The notes beneath the pieces are model-generated. The model was not told the DNA's origin, searched no databases, and saw only the letters and a list, made by a program, of their open reading frames with translations. Both the position numbers and the translations under genes were made by a program. From Clostridia bacterium (GTDB taxonomy: Bacteria; Bacillota; Clostridia; Oscillospirales; CAG-272): a stretch of DNA of 6,668 nucleotides. Shown piece by piece: positions 1 through 5,228 of the stretch. The number at the start of each line of letters is the position of its first letter. Positions within the stretch are counted from its first letter, which is position 1. Location: positions 1 to 6,668 of the forward strand of contig CAADYQ010000158.1 of assembly GCA_900753295.1 (NCBI GenBank), in the 5' to 3' direction.

Positions 1-942
1 CACAACAGCCGCTGTACTGCCGGTGTCTATCGAGCCGTCTCCGCCCGATAGGATAAGATAGACGACCGAGGCGGCAAAATACACCGCGCCGCACATCGGC
101 GACAGCATACGGCGCGCCGGAGAGTTCGTAAATTGCTCCGGCTCGACTTCGATAGTGCGGAATATCGCTCCGCACACCGCTGTTGAAAAATATGCAATGA
201 TCTCCGCCGTTATCGCCGCAAGCGCGGGCAAAAGACGTATAACGGAGTCAACATACTGCTCCACCGCGCCGCTTCCGGCGGTTATACCGGCGGCATCGTA
301 TGCCGCGCTGACGCGTGAGATGAACTCGGCGCGAAGCCATGCGGAGATATCGCCCATACTGCGTATGCCCTCGGGCACCACATAGTCGGGGGAGAGTATT
401 ATGAAGAGCGCGCCGAGGGCGATTCCGGACACTGCGGCTGTCGCCGCGGTGTAACCGACCGCCTCACCTATGCCGGTGCGCGTGTAAGCCCATGAAAGCA
501 CGAGCATCGCGGGTATCGCCGCTATCCCTATGAGGGCGCCCGATGCACCCAGCAGGAGCATGCTTCCGCCCGTGGCAATGACGGCTGTTATCAAAAACGC
601 AAGGCGATTCACACGGAACAGGAATGCTCCTACGCCTATTGCGGTGCATATGCCCAGATATGCCGCCGATATCACAAATTTGCCGGTGAAAAGCACGAGC
701 AGATATGCCGGGATGATTATACCGACAACGGTCGCGCGTTCACGCGCGAAAAAGCCTATAAAGATCGCCGCAAAGAGCATGAACACTCCTGCGAGAGTCT
801 CATGACGGAATGAGGAATACGCAAGCACACCCGCTGCCGTTGCTGCAAGGGGAATAAGTGCGTATGCCAGGGGCGCATGCGCGTTGCTTTCCGTTTCGTT
901 GGATATTTTTGTGCGGTCTTCGCTTGCGGGGGCTGCCATCAT
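1..942 (-). CDS. Multi-pass membrane protein, YybS/DUF2232-like (tentative), 3' end outside window
   Basis: Reading the complement from 942, the frame stays open for 314 codons to the left edge without a stop, so the gene is cut by the window. The start is one of two adjacent ATGs (942-940 or 939-937). A GAAAGGAG ribosome binding site lies 4 bases before the first and 7 before the second, so the second may be preferred. After about 25 polar residues come hydrophobic stretches near residues 27-44, 52-68, 70-90, 95-110, 115-135, 137-150 and 163-185. A more polar segment (about 190-235) follows, then hydrophobic stretches near 240-265 and 282-300. This order, with a late LLPAL-type segment, recalls Firmicute YybS/DUF2232 membrane proteins. 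I see no catalytic motif, so the family call is weak and the function unknown. If right, a GdpP-type DHH phosphoesterase and rplI might lie beyond the left edge. Reality of the gene is well supported; the name is not. Confidence 0.75.
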   Translation of the reverse strand, partial: MMAAPASEDRTKISNETESNAHAPLAYALIPLAATAAGVLAYSSFRHETLAGVFMLFAAIFIGFFARERATVVGIIIPAYLLVLFTGKFVISAAYLGICTAIGVGAFLFRVNRLAFLITAVIATGGSMLLLGASGALIGIAAIPAMLVLSWAYTRTGIGEAVGYTAATAAVSGIALGALFIILSPDYVVPEGIRSMGDISAWLRAEFISRVSAAYDAAGITAGSGAVEQYVDSVIRLLPALAAITAEIIAYFSTAVCGAIFRTIEVEPEQFTNSPARRMLSPMCGAVYFAASVVYLILSGGDGSIDTGSTAAVV

Positions 943-991
943 ACGGCTCCTTTCGTGGTTTCTTCGCGAAGAGATAATTCTTCAATATAAT

Positions 992-1020
992 AGTATATCA
1001 TAAAAAGCTGCAAAAGTAAA
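992..1020 (-). promoter_or_regulatory. Sigma-A-type promoter for the minus-strand membrane protein gene
   Basis: On the complement, TTTACT (1020-1015) is followed by a 17-base spacer and TATACT (997-992). A TG dinucleotide one base before the -10 gives an extended -10 (TGATATACT). It sits about 50 bases upstream of the ATG at 942/939, facing the right way. Seen directly in sequence; activity is inferred. Confidence 0.6.
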
Positions 1021-1025
1021 TATCT

Positions 1026-1093
1026 TTGCGTAAAAACAACGCGCACGCCGGTGTACTTTTGTTGCGTAAAAAATGTATTTTTGTTGCATAAAA
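1026..1093. repeat. Three direct copies of TTGCRTAAAA between divergent promoters
   Basis: TTGCGTAAAA occurs at 1026-1035 and 1062-1071, and TTGCATAAAA at 1084-1093. The last two extend to TTTTGTTGCRTAAAA and are 22 bases apart, close to two helical turns. All three lie between the minus-strand -35 box (1015-1020) and the plus-strand -35 box (1098-1103). This is the position expected for a shared operator or activator site. No regulator is identified. Confidence 0.4.
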
Positions 1094-1097
1094 GCTC

Positions 1098-1126
1098 TTG
1101 ACAAATCAGAAAAAACATGATACACT
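1098..1126 (+). promoter_or_regulatory. Strong sigma-A-type promoter of the leader ORF and lipoprotein block
   Basis: TTGACA (1098-1103), a 17-base spacer and TACACT (1121-1126) form a near-consensus promoter, with TG at 1118-1119 giving an extended -10. Transcription should begin near 1133. No second convincing promoter is visible between here and the first lipoprotein gene at 1337, so this is the likely promoter of that gene too. Confidence 0.75.
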
Positions 1127-1159
1127 GATAATGTTAATATATAAATTGGAAGTGTTATT

Positions 1160-1255
1160 ATGGGTCTTATTCAAAAACAGCGGTTTTACCTGTCGCATAA
1201 TGTGTTTGGATGTCGCTTTCGATCGGAAAGAGGGCAACTTAAAATCGTAATATAA
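1160..1255 (+). CDS. 31-codon leader ORF or small protein ahead of a terminator
   Basis: An ATG at 1160 opens 31 codons ending in TAA at 1253-1255. The predicted peptide begins MGLIQKQRFYLSHNVFGCRF and is basic and polar, with no signal peptide or membrane segment. A modest GGAAG element (about 1147-1151) lies 8 bases upstream. The ORF fills the space between the promoter at 1098-1126 and the terminator at 1254-1301, and its stop codon overlaps the first base pairs of the terminator stem. That makes it a candidate regulatory leader peptide for the lipoprotein genes. It could also be an independent small protein, a gene remnant, or a chance ORF inside a small RNA. A small CTTTC/GAAAG hairpin (1216-1230) lies within it. 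I do not recognise the peptide. Confidence 0.4.
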   Translation: MGLIQKQRFYLSHNVFGCRFRSERGQLKIVI

Positions 1256-1301
1256 GGGCACATAGGTAGAGTCGCATCGCGGGCTACTTATGTGCCTTTT
1301 T
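1254..1301 (+). terminator. Intrinsic terminator / possible attenuator before the lipoprotein genes
   Basis: The arm 1254-1269 (AAGGGCACATAGGTAG) pairs over 16 positions with 1284-1299, including two G-U pairs. The loop is 14 bases and TTTTT follows at 1297-1301. It begins at the stop codon of the 31-codon ORF and ends about 20 bases before the RBS of the first lipoprotein gene. It either ends a small upstream transcript or attenuates the operon. Confidence 0.8.
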
Positions 1302-1310
1302 GGTTCTTAG

Positions 1311-1400
1311 AATATTTTGGAAGGAGGCATACTGATATGAATAAAATTATTTCATTTGTTTTACTTTGCGCTTTATTGATCACGTGTTTTTCGGGGTGTG
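1311..1400 (+). repeat. Direct repeat copy 1: RBS plus signal-peptide coding block
   Basis: Positions 1311-1400 match 2285-2374, with only two differences, both in the RBS/spacer stretch (AAGGAGGCA here, AAGAAGGCG there). The 64 bases from the ATG through the lipobox cysteine codon are identical, after which similarity ends abruptly. The two copies start 974 bases apart. Confidence 0.95.
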
Positions 1401-2275
1401 CGATTTCTAATGATGCGAAGGGCGACAAAGAGATAAATCAGGGAGAATCCCCCGATACGAATAACACAGGCGGTGATATGCCTGTAATTATTGAAGGAGA
1501 ATTAGATAAAAGTAGTGATCTTGTTGTCACGTTGGTTGCGTATTTAGATCAGTATATGACTGAGTACGATTTAATCGGAAGAACCTTTGCTCAAAAGGTT
1601 GATGATATAAAAAACGGAATACAGCCTTTGCATGTCGTCTTTGATCCGTCTAATTATTATTTCGTTTGCGGATACTATAATTCTCCTTCCGAGTACGGAG
1701 ATATCGGTTATCGTAGCTGCAACGAATATACTTGGGTTGGATACAAGAACGAGTCGGATGTAAAAGAATATTATAGTGATATGAAATGGGCTGTCGTATT
1801 TCAAATAAACAGAGCTATAGCCGTTACAGATATTGTTTCAAATGAAAGACAGATTCCCGATATAGAGCATTTCCGGATAATCGAGCCGACATTTGAAAAC
1901 GGTGTCAATACCGCCGATCCGGTTGTATTCAACAAAACTTTTATTTACCTGAACTATCCCAACTGCTACCTGAATAAATTTTCCCAAAGCACCGCCACCA
2001 TGTACTACTGCAAATCCATCTACTACCATTCTATGAATACGATTCCGTGCGTTTGTTTAGATGGTGAATATTATCTTTACTTCTATCGGTATACTGTTTA
2101 TGCCGACGGCAGACGTGCCGAAGAAAAAGATTATACCTACACTTTTGGTAAGTATTACGATTCATTAATGAGTGTACTGGATAAAAATAGCTACGGTATT
2201 ACTGAAGAGCAAGACAGAATAAGTTACTATGGAACAGTTTCGTTTGACGTTTTTATAAATGATGTTCTAAAATAA
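1337..2275 (+). CDS. Unrecognised lipoprotein A (312 aa)
   Basis: The start is the ATG at 1337. An AAGGAGG ribosome binding site (1321-1327) lies 9 bases before it, and the peptide from here opens as a textbook lipoprotein signal. An upstream in-frame start at 1292 would overlap the terminator and lacks an RBS. Residues 1-20 are MNKIISFVLLCALLITCFSG, followed by the lipidated Cys21; Phe at -3 is slightly off the usual lipobox. Residues 22-48 are a polar, Asp/Asn/Gly-rich linker. The remaining 260 or so residues are soluble, very Tyr-rich, and hold six cysteines (111, 128, 210, 225, 238, 240) that could form disulfides outside the cell. I do not recognise the mature domain. Base composition is clearly AT-rich compared with the flanking genes (20 of 60 G+C at 1501-1560). 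It is followed after 35 bases by lipoprotein B, so the two are probably co-transcribed. A surface-anchored binding or accessory role is only a guess. Confidence 0.85.
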   Translation: MNKIISFVLLCALLITCFSGCAISNDAKGDKEINQGESPDTNNTGGDMPVIIEGELDKSSDLVVTLVAYLDQYMTEYDLIGRTFAQKVDDIKNGIQPLHVVFDPSNYYFVCGYYNSPSEYGDIGYRSCNEYTWVGYKNESDVKEYYSDMKWAVVFQINRAIAVTDIVSNERQIPDIEHFRIIEPTFENGVNTADPVVFNKTFIYLNYPNCYLNKFSQSTATMYYCKSIYYHSMNTIPCVCLDGEYYLYFYRYTVYADGRRAEEKDYTYTFGKYYDSLMSVLDKNSYGITEEQDRISYYGTVSFDVFINDVLK

Positions 2276-2284
2276 GCTTTCGTA

Positions 2285-2374
2285 AATATTTTGGAAGAAG
2301 GCGTACTGATATGAATAAAATTATTTCATTTGTTTTACTTTGCGCTTTATTGATCACGTGTTTTTCGGGGTGTG
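2285..2374 (+). repeat. Direct repeat copy 2: RBS plus signal-peptide coding block
   Basis: Second copy of the block at 1311-1400. It carries a weaker RBS (AAGAAGG instead of AAGGAGG) but an identical 64-base coding stretch from the ATG through the lipobox cysteine codon. Recombination between copies would delete 974 bases and join lipoprotein B to the upstream signals of lipoprotein A. Confidence 0.95.
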
Positions 2375-3021
2375 GGATTTTTGGTGACAAAAACACCGAA
2401 TCTAACGAAAACAGCGAGCAAAGCTCAAATGAAGACAGCAATTTTTCAACTAGCATCACCGATTTGACCGATGATGGAAATTCAACAGATGATATAAACA
2501 AAAATAATGATGATTATATTATCGTTGAAAGCGAGATAAATGGTGATCCAGCGCCCGCTTATGCTATTTTCACAAAGATTCCCAAAATGTGCGCATTAAC
2601 TGAAACGCATATACCCATTTCAGTAAGTTATGGACTGAATATTTCTCGTAGTGCAAAAAACAGCATAGAGTGGGATAGTTATGGTTATACGGATATAGGA
2701 CTTGTAGCGAGTAATAAAGATGGTTATAACGTAATATTAAATGGATTTAATATCAAAGAAATAATAAGTCCGGAATATGATATAGAACCTATATGGGACG
2801 ATGATCGAAAATGGCTCGTTGGACTTGATTATTCTCATACGGAATTGTGTATGTTGCCTCTTTCCTTGTTTTCCGGCGATTCGGGGCAGGTCTATATAAG
2901 GTTGTATGAATATAACAGTGCTGATCCTGACGGATCGCACGGTGCGGGAGCTGGTATGGGTTTCTATTATACACGTTATGACAAATATATCTCCTTTAGC
3001 ACGGAGATTCAAGGTAGTTAA
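2311..3021 (+). CDS. Unrecognised lipoprotein B (236 aa), signal peptide identical to lipoprotein A
   Basis: The ATG at 2311 is preceded by GGAAGAAGG (2293-2301), 9 bases upstream. Residues 1-21 are identical to lipoprotein A in both protein and DNA, with lipidation expected at Cys21. Residues 22-69 form a long acidic, Ser/Asn/Asp-rich linker of the kind that spaces a lipoprotein domain from the membrane or wall. Residues 70-236 are a soluble, probably beta-rich domain with a short Gly-rich segment (HGAGAGMG, about 210-217) near the end. Beyond the signal peptide I see no similarity to lipoprotein A, and I do not recognise the domain. Composition is very AT-rich (15 of 60 G+C at 2461-2520), unlike the genes on either side of the block, which suggests horizontal acquisition. 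It lies 35 bases after lipoprotein A and 19 bases before a 15-codon ORF, probably on one transcript. It is not obviously truncated. Confidence 0.85.
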   Translation: MNKIISFVLLCALLITCFSGCGIFGDKNTESNENSEQSSNEDSNFSTSITDLTDDGNSTDDINKNNDDYIIVESEINGDPAPAYAIFTKIPKMCALTETHIPISVSYGLNISRSAKNSIEWDSYGYTDIGLVASNKDGYNVILNGFNIKEIISPEYDIEPIWDDDRKWLVGLDYSHTELCMLPLSLFSGDSGQVYIRLYEYNSADPDGSHGAGAGMGFYYTRYDKYISFSTEIQGS

Positions 3022-3040
3022 AGAACGGAAGGAGAAAAAC

Positions 3041-3088
3041 ATGAAGCGAATTTTGTCAATAGTTGACAATATTCTTGCTACACAGTAA
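3041..3088 (+). CDS. 15-codon ORF with strong RBS (small peptide or remnant of a third gene start)
   Basis: The ATG at 3041 is preceded by GGAAGGAG (3028-3035) with ideal spacing, better than many full genes here. The peptide is MKRILSIVDNILATQ, stopping at 3086-3088. The first residues (MKRILSIV) resemble the n-region and start of the h-region in the upstream lipoprotein signals (MNKIISFV). It may therefore be the truncated start of a lost third lipoprotein gene. Alternatively it is a real micropeptide or a translated tail of the operon mRNA. It contains the palindrome TTGTCAA-TAG-TTGACAA (3053-3069). Confidence 0.35.
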   Translation: MKRILSIVDNILATQ

Positions 3089-3091
3089 AGT
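3063..3091 (+). promoter_or_regulatory. Possible internal promoter overlapping a palindrome
   Basis: TTGACA at 3063-3068 is followed by a 17-base spacer and TAAAGT (3086-3091). The -35 is the right arm of the palindrome TTGTCAA-TAG-TTGACAA (3053-3069), which could be an operator. The only thing downstream before the terminator at 3126 is about 50 bases, so the promoter may be fortuitous. Confidence 0.25.
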
Positions 3092-3125
3092 GTAAAATAA
3101 TGCACAGTACGGAACACAATTCTTT

Positions 3126-3152
3126 GGGTGTCGCTTCGGCGGCGCCCTTTTT
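3126..3152 (+). terminator. Intrinsic terminator of the lipoprotein block, UUCG tetraloop
   Basis: GGGTGTCGC (3126-3134) pairs with GCGGCGCCC (3139-3147) over nine positions, two of them G-U. A TTCG tetraloop closes the stem and TTTTT follows at 3148-3152. This is a classic stable terminator and marks the end of the AT-rich unit. Confidence 0.9.
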
Positions 3153-3410
3153 ATGTTTCTTCAACAATAACGATGATCTTGTATATTTGTCAATGACGTG
3201 AGACCGGTAAAACCGGTAAAGTAAAAAGATGAGAAGGATAAAGTGAACGTCCTGCGGTGTGAGAGAGAAGTGACGGAGCTAAGCGGTGGAACGGAAGAAC
3301 GAAGTCCGCGGTGCATCCGTCAGCGCCGGGGACGGGGCGGGCGTAAAAACGCCTCTGTTCATCCGCGCGGAATATTTTATAATATTTTTGAATTTTTGCG
3401 CTCACACCTC
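3153..3410. other. Intergenic stretch without a convincing gene; possible structured RNA at 3248-3354
   Basis: No convincing protein gene is visible. A 98-codon frame from GTG 3243 runs through a strong promoter and is Arg-rich, so I do not call it. A perfect 9-base tandem repeat (ACCGGTAAA twice) lies at 3203-3220. From 3248 there are nested complementary arms: CGTCC (3248-3252) with GGACG (3330-3334), CGG (3255-3257) with CCG (3326-3328), GACGGA (3272-3277) with TCCGTC (3316-3321), and GCGG (3283-3286) with CCGC (3306-3309). A separate hairpin follows, GGGCG/CGCCT around loop TAAAAA (3339-3354). No clear promoter serves it (only a weak TTCAAC-N16-TATATT at 3160-3187). I match it to no known RNA family. 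Confidence 0.35.
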
Positions 3411-3439
3411 TTGACAAAACGGTCTTTTGATGGTATAAT
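3411..3439 (+). promoter_or_regulatory. Consensus sigma-A promoter of the SPFH gene
   Basis: TTGACA (3411-3416), a 17-base spacer and TATAAT (3434-3439) match the consensus perfectly, with TG at 3431-3432 as an extended -10. Transcription should start near 3446, leaving a leader of about 70 bases before the ATG at 3515. High, largely constitutive expression is expected. Confidence 0.9.
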
Positions 3440-3514
3440 AAAGTCACAACAAAACATGATGACCCGCACGGGCAGACCGCGCGGTACAAATAACTTGAAA
3501 GGAAGGCTATTATC

Positions 3515-4522
3515 ATGGGTTGGATCTTTGCAGGCATAGTTGCCGCTCTCGTACTTTTCATTTTACTCGGTTTCAGCCGTTCCGGCTGGAAACTGCGTCC
3601 CCGTCAGATTTTGTCCGTCATCGGACTGCTCGTGATATGCGGAGGTATGGTAGCCACCGTCCCTACCGGTCACACAGGTATACTTACCACCTTCGGTAAG
3701 GTGGAGGATATAACGCTTGAGGCTGGCGTTCATATCAAATCGCCCTTCCAGAAGGTAGTGGTGATGGATAACCGCACGCAGGTCGCGCGCGTAACGCTCA
3801 CCTGCTTCTCAAGCGATATCCAGGAGGTCCTTGTGGATTACTCCATGAACTATCAGATAGACAAATCTAACGCGCAGACCATATATAAAAATATAGGTAC
3901 CGATTATTATACCACTGTGATGCAGCCGCGCATCCAGGAGGTCGTAAAGAGCGTTATCGCCAAATACACCGCCGAAAGTCTGGTCGAGAGCCGCGACGCG
4001 CTTTCAAATCAGATAACGGATACGCTCGTCAAGGAGCTGGGCGCATACAATATCGAGGTCGTAAGCACCTCGGTCGAGAACCTTGATTTTTCGGATGCCT
4101 TTACCAACTCCGTTGAGGAGAAGGTCGTTGCCCTCCAGACCAAGCTGAAAACGCAGACCGAGGAGGAGCAGAAGACCATGCAGAAGGAAGAGGACGCCAA
4201 GCGCGCCGAGATACAGGCGAAGGCTGATGCCTCGGTAAAGGAGATACAGGCTGAGGCGGACGCAAATGTTGCCAAGATCAAAGCCGATGCCGACGCTGCG
4301 GTCAAAAAGGTCCAGGCGGACGCCGATGCCTATGCCGGCGAAAAGCAGGCTGAGGTCAACCGCAAGCTCGCCGAAACGATAACCGATGAGCTTATAAAGT
4401 ACCTCACGGCTCAGCAGTGGGACGGCAAGCTCCCCGCATACTTCGTGACCAGCGACGGTACCGTGCTGCCCATTCTCGGCAACATCGGTTCAACGTCCGG
4501 CACCGAAGCCAACGCCGGGTAA
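3515..4522 (+). CDS. SPFH-domain (prohibitin/stomatin/HflC-like) membrane protein
   Basis: The ATG at 3515 has GAAAGGAAGG 8 bases upstream, and the protein is 335 residues. Two hydrophobic segments (about 4-20 and 33-49) anchor the N-terminus. An SPFH/Band 7 domain follows (about 50-205), with the typical opening VPTGHTGILTTFGKV (49-63) and an LEAGVHIKSPF segment (69-79). Residues 205-285 are a charged, Ala-rich coiled coil. From 231 to 285 it is built of 11-residue units such as AEIQAKADASV, KEIQAEADANV, AKIKADADAAV and KKVQADADAYA, the last unit being divergent. Near the end is WDGKLP (302-307), a motif common in bacterial SPFH proteins. SPFH proteins form large ring or cage oligomers in membranes and organise partners such as proteases or lipid domains. 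The partner here is unknown, and no protease or NfeD gene is adjacent. The next gene, a two-TM zinc-ribbon protein, is probably co-transcribed. Family assignment is confident; HflC versus prohibitin-like subtype is not resolved. Confidence 0.92.
   Translation: MGWIFAGIVAALVLFILLGFSRSGWKLRPRQILSVIGLLVICGGMVATVPTGHTGILTTFGKVEDITLEAGVHIKSPFQKVVVMDNRTQVARVTLTCFSSDIQEVLVDYSMNYQIDKSNAQTIYKNIGTDYYTTVMQPRIQEVVKSVIAKYTAESLVESRDALSNQITDTLVKELGAYNIEVVSTSVENLDFSDAFTNSVEEKVVALQTKLKTQTEEEQKTMQKEEDAKRAEIQAKADASVKEIQAEADANVAKIKADADAAVKKVQADADAYAGEKQAEVNRKLAETITDELIKYLTAQQWDGKLPAYFVTSDGTVLPILGNIGSTSGTEANAG
4205..4369 (+). repeat. 33-base coding repeats (11-residue hendecads) in the SPFH coiled coil
   Basis: Five consecutive 11-codon units encode residues 231-285. 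Four are close matches to the pattern x-[EK]-[IV]-[QK]-A-[KED]-A-D-A-x-[VA]; the fifth is degenerate. The 11-residue period indicates a slightly right-handed or straight coiled coil rather than a heptad one. The unit number could vary between strains by slippage. Confidence 0.8.
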
Positions 4523-4549
4523 CGGGTAAATGTAAATAAAACACGGAAA

Positions 4550-4595
4550 CGCCCCGGTGATAAAAAGACGCAAGCCTTTATCTGTCACCGGGGCG
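4550..4595 (+). other. GC-rich intergenic hairpin between SPFH and zinc-ribbon genes
   Basis: CGCCCCGGTGA (4550-4560) is the perfect reverse complement of TCACCGGGGCG (4585-4595). An alternative inner pairing GATAAA (4559-4564) with TTTATC (4577-4582) is also possible. No U-tract follows directly (the nearest T run, TTTTT, is about 17 bases later), so it is a poor canonical terminator. It may stabilise or process the mRNA, or partly terminate between the genes. Confidence 0.6.
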
Positions 4596-4643
4596 GCTGT
4601 GTATACCGATCGTTTTTACCGAAAAGACAAGGGAGGAAAAACC

Positions 4644-5228
4644 GTGAAGTACGAATTACCGCAGGATCTGAAAAGTTATACCCGCAATTTTATTCTGAAA
4701 AAGCTATTGGTGCTTGCCGCTCTTCTTGCCGTGTTCGGCACTATCCTGTTTTTCTTGGGCGAGCGGATATTCAACTTCGATAATGTCGGACTTAAGATAT
4801 TGTGCTACATCATTACGCTGCTCATCCCGTTCCGGATATCCGGAGTCCCCGCAAAGCTTATCGACAGCACATGGCGCGGGCAGATAACCGATATAAACGT
4901 TGATCTGACCACAGACTCGGATTCACCCTCAAAGCCGACAAGGGAAACGCTGTATACAAAAAGGACCGTATGCCTGACCGTGGTCACGCCGGAGGGCAAA
5001 ACGGTGCGGCACAAGGTCTATTCCGGTCCGGATGATGTATCCGGGGGCTGGCATGTCGGCGACAGCGTGTTCCATCTGTACGGGACGGACAAGGTAGTTG
5101 TCCTTCCGGACGGTAAAAGCGACACCGTGACCTGCCCGGTGTGCGGCAGCTCGGAGAGCGCACACGCGGAGCATTGCACGGGCTGCGGACATACGCTTAT
5201 AAAGGGAACGGACCGGTTCGAGGCGTAA
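4644..5228 (+). CDS. Two-TM membrane protein with beta-rich domain and C-terminal zinc ribbon
   Basis: I choose GTG at 4644, because GGGAGG (4631-4636) lies 7 bases upstream. The longer reading from GTG 4557 starts inside the intergenic hairpin, has no RBS and gives a basic, non-hydrophobic extension. The protein is 194 residues. Two membrane segments lie at about 19-40 and 47-64. A beta-rich region (about 78-158) follows, with WRGQITDI, a VVTPEGKTV hairpin and WHVGDSVFHLYGTDKVVVL, suggesting a small barrel. The C-terminus carries a zinc ribbon with Cys164, Cys167, Cys178 and Cys181 (two CxxC pairs 10 residues apart). I do not recognise a named family. It follows the SPFH gene by 121 bases with no clear promoter of its own, and a terminator starts at its stop codon. 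A partner role for the SPFH protein, like NfeD with its OB barrel, is an inference from context and domain layout, not from clear homology. Confidence 0.85.
   Translation: MKYELPQDLKSYTRNFILKKLLVLAALLAVFGTILFFLGERIFNFDNVGLKILCYIITLLIPFRISGVPAKLIDSTWRGQITDINVDLTTDSDSPSKPTRETLYTKRTVCLTVVTPEGKTVRHKVYSGPDDVSGGWHVGDSVFHLYGTDKVVVLPDGKSDTVTCPVCGSSESAHAEHCTGCGHTLIKGTDRFEA

Noticed and set aside
155..805. Plus-strand frames of 76 and 91 codons over the left end
   Set aside because: They are antisense to the 314-codon membrane protein frame, which has an RBS, a promoter and a clear hydrophobic pattern; the plus-strand frames have none of these.
1292..1336. Upstream ATG at 1292 as the start of lipoprotein A
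   Set aside because: It lies in the terminator stem without an RBS, and the 15 added residues would precede a complete signal peptide that has its own AAGGAGG.
1205..3140. Similarity of TTTGGATGTCGCTTTCG (1205) and TTTGGGTGTCGCTTCGG (3124) as flanking repeats of the AT-rich block
   Set aside because: The match is short and imperfect, and the second copy is explained as part of a terminator stem, so I do not call attachment sites or element ends.
3280..3333. Possible T-box leader (GGTGGAAC followed by complementary GC-rich bases)
   Set aside because: The full antiterminator consensus, the Stem I motifs and a T-box-type downstream gene (aminoacyl-tRNA synthetase or amino-acid gene) are absent, and a promoter lies between it and the next gene.
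3243..3539. 98-codon plus-strand frame starting GTG at 3243
   Set aside because: It runs through a perfect consensus promoter and into the SPFH gene in another frame. Its peptide is Arg-rich without domain character, and the GAGAAGGA element is only 4 bases from the start.
3190..3561. 123-codon minus-strand frame opposite the SPFH promoter
   Set aside because: It overlaps the start of the well-supported SPFH gene and its promoter, has no recognisable domain, and looks like a chance open frame.
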